64,000 bases of DNA from Castanea sativa. Taxonomy: Eukaryota > Streptophyta > Magnoliopsida > Fagales > Fagaceae. The notes under the pieces are model-generated. The model made no database searches. It was given only the letters and a program-made list of their open reading frames with translations, and had not been told where the DNA came from. A program made the translations under genes and the position numbers. This document shows, piece after piece, positions 54,446 through 64,000 of the stretch. The DNA is taken from assembly GCF_040712315.1 (NCBI RefSeq), contig NC_134013.1, positions 39,404,001-39,468,000 on the forward strand. Direction: 5' to 3'. Numbering within the stretch: the first letter of the stretch is position 1; each line of letters opens with the position of its first letter.

Positions 54446-55882
54446 ATGGAAGAACTATCACAAAGCTGGACAAGGTTATCGCTTTCGGAAAGAGAGGGAC
54501 CAGGTTGCTGTTTGGAGGATGAATTCAGTTCCAAAGAACACATCATAGCAGCAAAATTCCTGACGAAACGGGCACTTAATATGGAAGCCATTGCAAAAAC
54601 ATTTACCCCATTATGGCGCTCAAGAAGTGGATTTAAGATCAAGAACTTGGGTGACCATGTGATCCTGTTCATTTTTGAAAACGAGTTTGAAGTAGAGAAG
54701 GTCCTTAAAGCAGAGCCATGGTGTTTTGATAAGCACTTAGTGATTATGCAGAAATATGACAAGGGTATGGCAATGGAAGAATTGAAATTTGTGAAGACTC
54801 AATTTTGGGTGCAAGTTCACAGACTCCCCTACAAATTCATGAATGTTAAGGCAGCTGAGAAGGTTTGTGAAGTTGTTGGAAAAATTGTACCCTCTACTGA
54901 TCCAGCTGAAACGGAGGGTGAAAATTTTATGAGGATTCATGTAGAGATGGATGTATCTTTACCGCTGAGTCGCGGCCGAGTAGTGTCCATGGATAAAGGA
55001 AAAAAAATTTGGGTAACGTTCAAATATGAACGATTACCAAATATTTGCTATTGGTGCGGTAAAATGGATCATTCGGACCGTGATTGTGAGATATGGATAG
55101 AAAGTGAAGGAACTCTAGCAGATTCGCAAAAGCAGTTTGGACCTACACTTCGTGCACCACCATTCTTTCCGTCAAAGCGAAGTGTGGTAGATGTTCCAGG
55201 CTTTTACAGTCAGAAACAGTCAGCAACAAAGACTCATGTCACTGAGAACAGAGCCGCTGGTGGTGGTGTAGCCGGTGGAGGATCACAAGCCATGGAGGAG
55301 GTCATGGTGGAGCAAAATCTGGACAAAGAGGACAACACATTCAATGCTCATTCAAGTGAGGAAACCGACACAATTAAAGCACCTATTCAATTAGGAAACA
55401 GTTACACTGAAATTATCAACCAAGACCATATCACACCTCCTCATAATCCGGACCAATTCAATGCCGATATTTCAGGAAGCAATCAACAGGGAATTATTGA
55501 TGCTAGCTGTCCAACGACTCCAACGGCCCAAATTGGAATTATTCCAATCACTAATACTAGTAAATGCTCCAATTACAATGACTTATGGGAGGCGGCTCAT
55601 GCACAACCTGATGATCACACATTCAACCCTCCTCTTTTGCCACGTGAGCACCATGAGTTTAATAGGGCAATAAAGAAAAACGGCACATGGACAAGGCTGG
55701 ACAGAGACAAGCAGGTGCAGCCGGTTGAACAGGGGAACACCGTTGGTCCTTGTAAACGAAAATTCTCAACAAGAGGAGATCATTTTGAATTACCTTGCAA
55801 CAAGAAAAAGGTTTTGAAGGATGATGTTGAATTCTATTCTCAAATGGTGGAGGCTGTTAAACAGCCCCGCCAGGAGCCATGA
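54446..55882 (+). CDS. LINE ORF1: RNA-binding protein with CCHC zinc knuckle
   Basis: 478 codons, intact, starting at the first ATG after a 5'UTR. Residues about 35-150 form a DUF4283-type domain (FLTKRALNMEAIAKTFTPLW, ILFIFENEFEVEKVL, FWVQVHRLPYKFM). Residues about 205-220 hold the zinc knuckle CYWCGKMDHSDRDC (CX2CX4HX4C). The C-terminal 250 residues are polar and low in complexity, ending in a basic KKK segment. It would bind LINE RNA to form the ribonucleoprotein. Its stop TGA overlaps the ORF2 start (ATGA), suggesting translation of ORF2 by re-initiation. Unlike ORF2 it has no disabling change that I can see. Confidence 0.88.
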   Translation: MEELSQSWTRLSLSEREGPGCCLEDEFSSKEHIIAAKFLTKRALNMEAIAKTFTPLWRSRSGFKIKNLGDHVILFIFENEFEVEKVLKAEPWCFDKHLVIMQKYDKGMAMEELKFVKTQFWVQVHRLPYKFMNVKAAEKVCEVVGKIVPSTDPAETEGENFMRIHVEMDVSLPLSRGRVVSMDKGKKIWVTFKYERLPNICYWCGKMDHSDRDCEIWIESEGTLADSQKQFGPTLRAPPFFPSKRSVVDVPGFYSQKQSATKTHVTENRAAGGGVAGGGSQAMEEVMVEQNLDKEDNTFNAHSSEETDTIKAPIQLGNSYTEIINQDHITPPHNPDQFNADISGSNQQGIIDASCPTTPTAQIGIIPITNTSKCSNYNDLWEAAHAQPDDHTFNPPLLPREHHEFNRAIKKNGTWTRLDRDKQVQPVEQGNTVGPCKRKFSTRGDHFELPCNKKKVLKDDVEFYSQMVEAVKQPRQEP

Positions 55883-58800
55883 ATCTCTTAGTGTGGAACT
55901 GTTGTGGGCTTGGGAACCTACGTACAGAGAAGGAGCTTGGAAATATTATCCGGGCAAAAGATCCCTCTGTCGTGTTTTTGGCCGAAACATGGGCAGACGA
56001 AGTGAGGCTAGAACGAGTACTTCATAGCATAGATTTTGATCACAAATGGGAGGTTTGTAGTGGGAGGAGAGATGGAGGATTAGTGCTATTCTGGAAAAAA
56101 GATGTTCATGTAACTGTGGAGGATTCACATAGATTCTTTATTGATGTAACCCTAAATAAAAATAAGGAGTCAGAATGGAGGTTTACTGGATTCTACGGAG
56201 AACCGGAAACTCATCGGAGAATGGAGGCTTGGAATAAATTAAGGGGGTTGAATAATAAAGAAGGCAGTCCATGGCTTTGTGCGGGAGATTTCAATGAAAT
56301 CTGTAGACAAGATGAAAAACTGGGGGGAGCATTGAGAAACCATAACCAAATGCAACAATTTCGAGATGTAATTGACGAGTGTGGTTTCATTGATTTGGGG
56401 TTCGAGGGATCAAAATTCACCTGGAGTAAGCATTTTACTGATGGTCATTCAGTGTGGGAACGGTTGGATAGAGGGTTGGGGAATAGTGAGTTTCTCATGA
56501 GATTCCCAGGTACAAGGGTGTCACATCTCAGATGTATGTCATCAGATCACACTCCACTCCTAATCAACCTTACGGGTTTGGAGTCTCCACCCAGGAAGAA
56601 AGTGTTTCGTTTTGAGGAGATGTGGCTATCTAACACTCGATGTGGAGAAATTGTGGAGGCCGTTTGGAGGAATGAGGAGGACGGGGATACCATGAAAAAA
56701 ATGGAAAAATGTAGTAAGGCATTGGAAGAGTGGGAAAAAAATGAATTCGGTAGTATAAGGCGAGAATTGGAAGACAAAAAGAAATTGTTGGCCAGGATTG
56801 AGGCCAAGACTATGAGAGGGGGAGATAATTCACGGCTTAGAGAATTGAAAGCCGAAATTCATGACCTCATGGATAAGGAAACACGGATGTGGTGCCAAAG
56901 ATCAAGGGTGTTATGGCTGAAAAATGGGGATAGTAATTCAAAATTTTTCCATAACAAAGCAACTCAGAGATTCAGAAAGAATTCCATTAGTGGAATAGAA
57001 GATAAAAGGGGGAACTGACAAGAGCAACCAGAAGCGATTGGAGACATCATTGTGGAGTATTTTGCAGAATTGTTCACTGCAAGGAATTCAGTAATTGAGG
57101 AAGATGCTCTCTCCTTTATACCAAGGTTGGTCACGGATGAGATTAATGAACAACTAATGGGGGAGTTCATGGAGTGGGAAATTCAGGAAGCACTACACCA
57201 AATGGAGCCCCTAAAAGCACCAGGCCCTGATGGGATGCCACCATTATTCTATCAGCATTTTTGGGGGATTATGAATGGAGAGGTAACTTCCACAATACTA
57301 GATTGGCTGAATTCAGGTAACTTACCTTACCCAATAAACCATACTTTTGTCACTCTAATTCCTAAAGTGAAGAATCCTGTTTCAGTCTCTCAATATCGCC
57401 CTATCAGTCTATGTAATGTATTGTATAAGATATTTTCAAAAGTCCTTGCAAACAGATTAAAAAAATTCATGCTGCATCTATAGCGAGCATCAATCTGCAT
57501 TTGCAAAGAATAGGCTTATCTCTACGATAATATCTTAGTAGCTTTTGAAACTTTGCACCGTATGAAAAATCATAAATCGTGACAAACAAAACTTTATGGC
57601 GCTAAAACTAGACATGAGCAAGGCGTACAACAGGGTGGAATGGAATTATCTTCAAAAGCTGATGGAAAAAATGGGATTCTGCTCAAGGTGGATCGGTTTG
57701 ATTATGGAGTGTGTTCGTACAGTCTCATACTCAATTCTGGTGAATGGTGATCCAAAGGGGCTAATCAATCCAACAAGAGGCATAAGACAAGGCGACCCAC
57801 TATCTCCTTTCCTTTTCCTATTATGTACAGAAGGATTACATGGCTTAATCAAAAGAGCTGCAAGGGCAAAGGAGATCAATGGCTTCTCAATATGCAAAAG
57901 AGGTCCCAAATTAACACACTTATTTTTTGCAAATGACAGCTTGCTTTTTTGTAAGGCAAATCTGCAAGAATGTGGAAACGTGCTCAAAATTTTGGCGGAA
58001 TATGAAGAGGTGTCGGGGCAAAAAATAAATAAAGAAAAAACTTCTCTTTTCTTTAGCAAGTCCACAAATGATGATGTTAAAGAGGAGATTAAAAATGTGT
58101 TAGGGGTGAATGAAATAAGGTCTTATGAGAAGTATTTGGGGCTGCCCTCTTTTGTAGGAAGAAGAAAAAAAGAAAGCTTTAACTATATCAAGGAGAGAGT
58201 GTGGAGGAAATTACAAGGGTGGGAGGGGAAGCTCCTATCTCAGGCCGGTAGAGAAGTCCTAATCAAAGCTATTGCGCAAGCCATCCCTACTTATGCCATG
58301 GGTTGTTTCAAATTACCCTTGAACCTTTGCCATGATATTGAAGCAATGATTAAAAAATTCTTTTGGGGGCAACGAGGTGACAAGCGAAAAATACATTGGG
58401 TTAAATGGTCGGAGTTGACAAAATCTAAGCTAGATGGAGGAATGGGTTTTCGAGAACTTGCTCTTTACAATGACTCACTCCTTGCCAAGCAAGCATGGCG
58501 CCTCCTACACAATAAAGATACTCTATTTTACAGAATTTTTAAGGCAAGATTTTTTCCCAATAGTTCTTTCATGGAAGCAAAAGAATCGATAACCGGTTCC
58601 TACGCTTGGAAGAGCATTTTGAAGGGCCGAGAGGTGATACAATTGGGAGCTAGATTCAGGGTGGGTAATGGGAAGAGCATCAAAATATGGCAGCATCATT
58701 GGTTGCCCATAAAACACCCTCCATTGGTCTCATCCCCAATAATAGAGTCTATGGAAGATGCCACCGTGGACTGCCTTATAGACCATACAACCGGTAAATG

Positions 58801-59974
58801 GGATGCTGAAATTCTTAAGGGAGTGCTCATACCAGCTGAAGCGGAACTTGCTCAAAGGATTCCATTGCCTCATCGCCAAACCGAAGATGTTTTGTATTGG
58901 CCCTTCACTGCTAATGGGCAGTACACTTGCAAATCCGGATACAAATTCCTAAAAGATTTGGAGGAGAACTTAGGGGATGGCAATCATTCGGAGGAGGAAA
59001 AGACTTTGTGGAAGGGCATTTGGTCCATGGAAATTCCGAACAAATATAAAAATCTGCTGTGGCGGGCTTGTAGAAACTCACTTCCAACTAAGCAGAATTT
59101 GGTAAGGCGAACAATCATACAAAATCCCAGTTGTGACCGTTGCTCCCTACAAGCAGAGGATACAGCCGAAGATACCTTGCATGACTTATGGAGTTGCACG
59201 AGCTTGAATGAGGTATGGGTAGGTGACAGATGGAATTTCCGCTCAAGGCTGCGTTTTGCAGATTTCAAAGAGTTGTGCAAGTGGATTCTTGGAAATGGGA
59301 AGCCGCTGGAACTGTTTGCTATTCAGGTGTGGAGCATATGGAATCAAAGAAATAAACTGAGATTGAATCAACCTTGCTGCCCTACCAAAGAGTTGCAAAA
59401 GATGGCAGAAGATAGTTGGACAGAAATTCGTAGACACAATCTCAAGCTAAACCGATTCAGCTCAAGCCCGACGCATCAGAGACTGTGGACAGCACCTGCA
59501 CCTGACAGCTATAAGATCAACTACGATGGAGCACTTTCCACTACGGACAACAAATCTGGGATTGGCATTGTGGTTCGGGACTGTCATGGAGCGGTCATTG
59601 CATCACTTATTCAGCAGCTGGACCAAGCTTACCAACCCGTGGAAGTTGAAGCAATGGCAGCTTGTAAGGCTGTGGAGTTTGGCAATGAGTTGGGTATTCA
59701 GAGGGCCATTATTGAGGGTGACTAGGCAGTGGTAGTTAAGTCCCTAACAAGCAAGGAATGTGGGTTGACTCCTTACAACCAGTTGTTGAATGATGTGTCC
59801 TTATTTTCCGGTTTTTATTCTCAATTGTCATACTCTCATGTTAAGAGAGATGGGAATAAAGTTGCTCACAGTTTAGCTAGACTAGCTTTGACAACACAGA
59901 GTTCTACGGTGTGGATGGAGGATGTTCCACCTTGCACCTTACCTTTTGTTCAGGCTGATTTGGCCGCTCTTTAG
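55879..59974 (+). pseudogene. LINE ORF2: endonuclease, reverse transcriptase, RNase H (disabled)
   Basis: In order: an AP-type endonuclease (55879-56570) with its key residues (NCCGLGN, AETWAD, GDFNEI, SDHTPL); a linker; reverse transcriptase from about 57200 (KAPGPDGMPPLFYQ, YRPISLCN, then LDMSKAYNRVEW, GIRQGDPLSPFLF); zf-RVT near 59020-59220 (PNKYKNLLWRAC...CDRC); and RNase H from about 59505 (NYDGALS, EVEAMAA). The catalytic box reads FANDS near 57928 in place of FADDS, so one active-site Asp is Asn. The frame is broken by TGA at 57016 (Trp), TAG at 57481, disruptions between 57480 and 57595 (including one extra A near 57592) and TAG at 59723. Confidence 0.92.
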
Positions 59975-60024
59975 TATTCTTAATAAAAGTCTTCCTTCTC
60001 AAAAAAAAAAAGGTTCGTGAGTCG

Positions 60025-62995
60025 TAACATGCTTATCCAAGCAATAAATTCGTGATGGAAAATTGATGATGTTACCTTAATATTTTGGTGTATTTAGATA
60101 TCGATTATTTTGTTAAAATTAAAAATTTATTATTAAAAATATTGTTGATAAAAGTAAAAATTAGTTGAAATAGTGTAATAGAGCCTATAAATAATACCAA
60201 AAAGTACAGTGAAACTTATAAATAGTAGCAAAAATAAACTGAATAATAAAATAATTTTAATTTTTCATCCTAATCCAAACGCACGCTTATTATAGAATAT
60301 AGATAGAGCATCAACATAGAGAGAAGGTTCCTATAGGCTATAGTACATCACCTTGATAAGGAAACGGCTGTATTTTTGCACCCACAATGGTCATTTTCCA
60401 TGACGCTGCAAATATATATGTCCCCAACATCAAACAATTTCACTATTCAGCAAAAAAATAAAATAAAAATCTTCAAACAATTTCACAGTGATTTTTTACC
60501 TTTAACCGAGAGTTTAAATACACAGCAAACAGGTCTCTCTTCTCCCAAAAATTAAAAAAGACAGTAAAAATAAAAATAAAAAGAAGAAGACATAACAAGG
60601 TTCGACCCGGTTAAGGTCAATCTGTTATTTACCTTAAATATTTATTGTAGCGAATTTAACTTTCAAGTGCAAACAAAATAAATAATAATATTGTAGTACA
60701 AGAATTGTAAGTTTGTAACCCTAGGTTTGTAAATGAATAGTCTAGGATTTAATCTTAAAAATAGTCTAGGATTTAACCTCCACTAAGTACCGTTCAAAGG
60801 ATTTATTGTTATATACAAGGCTTAATGTTGGTGCTAACTTTCTAAAAAAAAATGTTGGTGCAAATTGCTACAAAATTTAATAATTGAAATGCAATCATAT
60901 ATGGATTTCCATATTATGATTTTAGTGTCCCATATAAATTAAGTATAAACTTAATCATGTGTTTATAATTTTTTGGGCACTCTATCCTTGCAAATCAATT
61001 TTCAAGAGTGAGTTCTACTTATGAGTTTGTAACATTCTACTATAGATATATTCTTTTAGAATCAAACAACGCTAATTCTTCCTCTTTATTTTCGTCTTTG
61101 TACTTTTGTATGCATTTTATTTATTTATTTATAATTCTTTCAACAAAAAATGGAGCAATTTAAGTAACCATATTAAAACATAGACTTGAATCACTTGATA
61201 GACTTTATTGTCTATGTATCACTTCCCCAATAAATGAAATTACAAGTAGGAAGGAAATTATAATTTAACTATATTTCCTAAATTTCATTTTTAAACCTAA
61301 CATTCTAATAATCCGCAGAAGAGATATTAGGCTATTGGCCCTCTCAATTCACATGTTACAAAATAGAACCAATCTGAATGAGTTAGAACTTAGAGCTTAA
61401 AACTTAAAAAGAACTGCCAATCATGCATCCATTAGGAATCGTAGTTGTAAGCGAAGAAGACTGGTAGGTCAGGTCATACAGTTCTGTCATAGTACTTTCC
61501 AAATCATAATGATAAATCGTGCCTCACCAGTCCCAGGAAAATGTTTCAAATTGCTGCAATGGCTATGGGCCACGTGGTATGGTGAACTCTATATCTTCCT
61601 AAGTCCTAACATGTGTTTTGAACCGCAGAGCTGGCAAAACCATGTGAACGAGGCACTAATTTAGTCGTTCAATTAAGTCCACACACAAAACATTAGCAAC
61701 ATTTTTTTTCTTCATGATAGTTGAGTTGATAAATTTTAGTGATTTTTGTATTATTTGGACTCAAACTGAGTTATTGACATAATTCTTTTATTTATTATTA
61801 ATAATTTGTCATGTCAATCAATTGAGTGTGGATTTATTTATTTTGTATTTATAAACTTTCTCTTTTCAATTTCCAATTCCTAATATGGTCCATCACCATT
61901 AGCAAAATAATAATATGGTCCATCACTTCCTTGTAGTAGCATCTTAAACTAAACCAGTTCATTGACAGCCCATTGCTTGACAAAAAACTTGCTTCCTATT
62001 CCACATTTTCAGTGTGAACGACAGTTACGATGTTATTGGCTGTGTGGTGCCACCCCTTTGAGTTGGTCTAACACTATAATGATTCCAAATTTTATAATTC
62101 TGTCATTTATATTTTATATCTATTCAAATAAAAAATACATAATGTTTTTATGCAGTAGGCATTTATATTTGTACGGTGTAGCGAGTGAGTTTGTCAATTT
62201 GTAGATAATTGATATATAGTCATATTATTTATTTATTTATTTTGCTAAATACAGTCATGTAAGGTAGAATTGAACAAGTTACCAACCCTTTCAAGCAATC
62301 AAGCTCGTTCTTTTAAAATGTCTATGAAACTTCTTTACCAAAATGGGTATTTTCCTATCCTAGGGATTAAAATTTTTTTTTTTCCAGTCACTAAAATAAA
62401 ATTATTTTAGCGGATTCCCTAGGTGTATCATGTATGTTTTTTTTTTTTTTTTTAAATAAGATAGAAATTCTACTTTAATCTAATCTAAGTATATATGTGT
62501 GTGAAATTCTTTTTTAGATACTTGAACTCTGATAGTTGCCTTTCACACCGCACAAGCACTTATACTTGTGAAATAATCACCGTACTAAGGGTGTGTGGTA
62601 GTTTTTTTTTTTTTTTTTGAAATGTAACAACATGTTCATGTAATAATTATTTATAGCTCTTGTTAAATGTTGAAAATATTTTTAAAAATATACGAACATA
62701 AAATAAAGTAGCTTGGAATCCATTCAGGAAAAGAGGAAAAAAAAATATAAAAAAATCTTAGCTTGGAATCTGGTTACACTCCACGCCCACGAATCCACAT
62801 GACAATTCCTTAAGAACAAATTAAGATATATTTTAAAAAATATCCCTTAAATAGATTTTATAATTGGTCTGCAGCGTCTGCTAATCGCTGTTGTTCCCAA
62901 AGTCTAACCACGGTTTCTTCCAACATCAACACACCAATATTCTAGTAAAAAACAACAAATTTTCAACGCAATGTCGTACACGATTCAAGTATGTT
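60025..62995. other. Intergenic DNA
   Basis: AT-rich (many T/A homopolymers, for example 62430-62452 and 62602-62619) without a recognisable gene, transposon end or RNA gene. Short open frames (80 codons at 61962-62204) lack motifs. Confidence 0.5.
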
Positions 62996-63034
62996 TATAA
63001 TAATAATAACAACAACAATAATAATAATAATAAT
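62996..63034 (+). repeat. (ATA)n/(ACA)n microsatellite
   Basis: Imperfect trinucleotide tract, ATA units with an internal ACAACAACA block. Confidence 0.85.
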
Positions 63035-63539
63035 GTTTTGGCCAACTAAGTAGCACACTCAAATATTTGCTACTGCCACGGTATGCATATATAATGAACA
63101 AGTTAAATAAATACATAAATGGCCAACCTCACTGAAACTTTATAGCATTAATAAGCTCACTGAGAAAAGGGGAGACAGAAAAAAAAAAAAATGATAATTA
63201 CAGTAAATCTACCTGTAGTATGACCCGTTTTTACTTTGTCTACTGTAATTTAATTATCTACATTTTACCCACTTGAGATTTGCTCTGTTAAGAATCCGTT
63301 ACTTACCTCTCCATTTACTGTCAAACAAACACATTTTTAGAGGAAAACAAACATAAAACAAATAAAAAAACTAAGGTTTCCAATTTTTACAAAAAAAAGG
63401 TATGAACATTAGAAAGGAATGAACATCACTGGTGTTTTGTTTTCTTTACAATAGGAAAATGATATAATCTAACACAAGTTGAAGAGCATTAAATCTTTAA
63501 CTTGTTCTTCATTTTACAATTGGTTTTTCGAATTCTTCA

Positions 63540-63850
63540 TGTTCTTCTCCAAATTCTAACACAATCAACACCAAATTCTCAGCGAATCAAACCCATAAAC
63601 CTAGTAAACAAACCAATCCAGATCAAACCCAGATTAAGAAACCAATCACAACAAACCCAGAAAAACACAATCAAACCCAGATACCACCACAACTGACCAA
63701 CACAATCAAACCACCACCACCCCACCACCCTCCCGACCAAACCAAAGATCCACCCCACTGACCAGTCACCAAACCAGGCATCAAACCCACCGATCAGTCA
63801 ACAAACCCACGCCAACAAAGTAACCAAACCCACTACCACCATCGTTGATC
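63540..63850. repeat. A/C-rich low-complexity stretch
   Basis: Strongly strand-biased A/C-rich sequence with irregular repeats of AAACCCA, ACCAAACC and CCACCACC. A 64-codon frame here is a by-product of composition. On the other strand it looks like the G/T-rich interior of the TIR element at 49731-51222, so it may belong to a related transposon. Confidence 0.5.
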
Positions 63851-63879
63851 AAAAAAGAGAGAGGAAGAGGGATTCTGCA

Positions 63880-64000
63880 ATCATCAATGGACCGGGCAAA
63901 GGTCGAGATCGAGCTCCATTTTGGCCGAGATGGAGGCCGAGACCGGGACGGAGGCCAAGATGGAGGCCGAGATCGAGCTCCATTCTCTCTAAACCACCAT
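63880..64000 (+). repeat. GC-rich short repeat at the window edge
   Basis: GAGATCGAGCTCCATT occurs twice (63906 and 63968). Between them GATGGAGGCCGAGA-type units of about 18-21 bp repeat three or four times. It is cut by the end of the window, so the parent feature is unknown. Confidence 0.6.

Larger units (their letters stand above)
54197..60010 (+). mobile_element. L1-type LINE, nearly full length
   Basis: Two-ORF non-LTR retrotransposon of about 5.8 kb: about 250 bp of 5'UTR, ORF1, ORF2 overlapping ORF1 by 4 nt, a short 3'UTR with AATAAA at 59982-59987, and an A-tail at 60001-60010. The 14-bp target duplication AGGTTCGTGAGTCG is at 54183-54196 and 60011-60024 with no mismatch. ORF1 is intact. 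ORF2 has stops and frameshifts and an altered RT active site. The endonuclease type, zf-RVT and C-terminal RNase H place it in the plant L1 clade. Confidence 0.93.

Overview
The window is nuclear DNA of a flowering plant, most likely a woody eudicot. The evidence is AT-rich intergenic DNA, Tat-type Ty3/gypsy elements, an L1-type LINE with a C-terminal RNase H, tRNA-derived SINEs, Helitrons, MITEs, and one nuclear gene coding an organelle-type RNA methyltransferase. Fagaceae is possible, but that is only an impression from the repeat families. Only one host gene looks intact. Everything else I recognise is mobile DNA in several layers.

Layout. (1) 1-16.5 kb: two direct copies of one long LTR family (LTR-A 243-2398, LTR-B 2814-16543). 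LTR-B is split by a complete 11.36-kb Tat-lineage gypsy element (Tat-1, 5019-16381, target duplication ATGAT). (2) 16.5-22.0 kb: a minisatellite and minus-strand wreckage of a third gypsy pol. This wreckage is interrupted by a putative LTR that itself carries a 1.37-kb solo LTR (18077-19447, target duplication CAAAT). (3) 22552-24327: an intact SpoU-family RNA 2'-O-methyltransferase gene. (4) 26.6-38.0 kb: a SINE whose target duplication leads into a (TTA)n tract, and in that tract a second, older Tat element (Tat-2, 26784-37971). (5) 38.6-47.0 kb: a Helitron cluster. It holds one short minus-strand copy with both ends visible, then copies joined head to tail. The largest (about 4.55 kb) carries fragments of host genes, including a clear snRNP-E (SmE) exon. 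(6) 48.1-53.8 kb: a SINE whose right target duplication was split by a second, inverted copy of the solo LTR, then a TIR element, a hAT-like element with a nested MITE, a TTA-flanked MITE and another small MITE. (7) 54197-60010: an L1-type LINE with matching 14-bp target duplications. (8) 60-64 kb: intergenic DNA ending in low-complexity and GC-rich repeats.

Both Tat elements share one plan: LTR, PBS, gag, protease, RT-RNase H, integrase, a tandem-repeat block, a long gene on the opposite strand, polypurine tract, LTR. The antisense gene has introns. In Tat-1 three coding exons joined at consensus splice sites give 2316 nt (772 codons, three of them premature stops), and several splice sites are conserved in Tat-2. 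Tat-1 is disabled mostly by stops explained by C-to-T or G-to-A change, as expected for methylated plant DNA. The nested target duplications allow a relative order of several insertions to be read directly.
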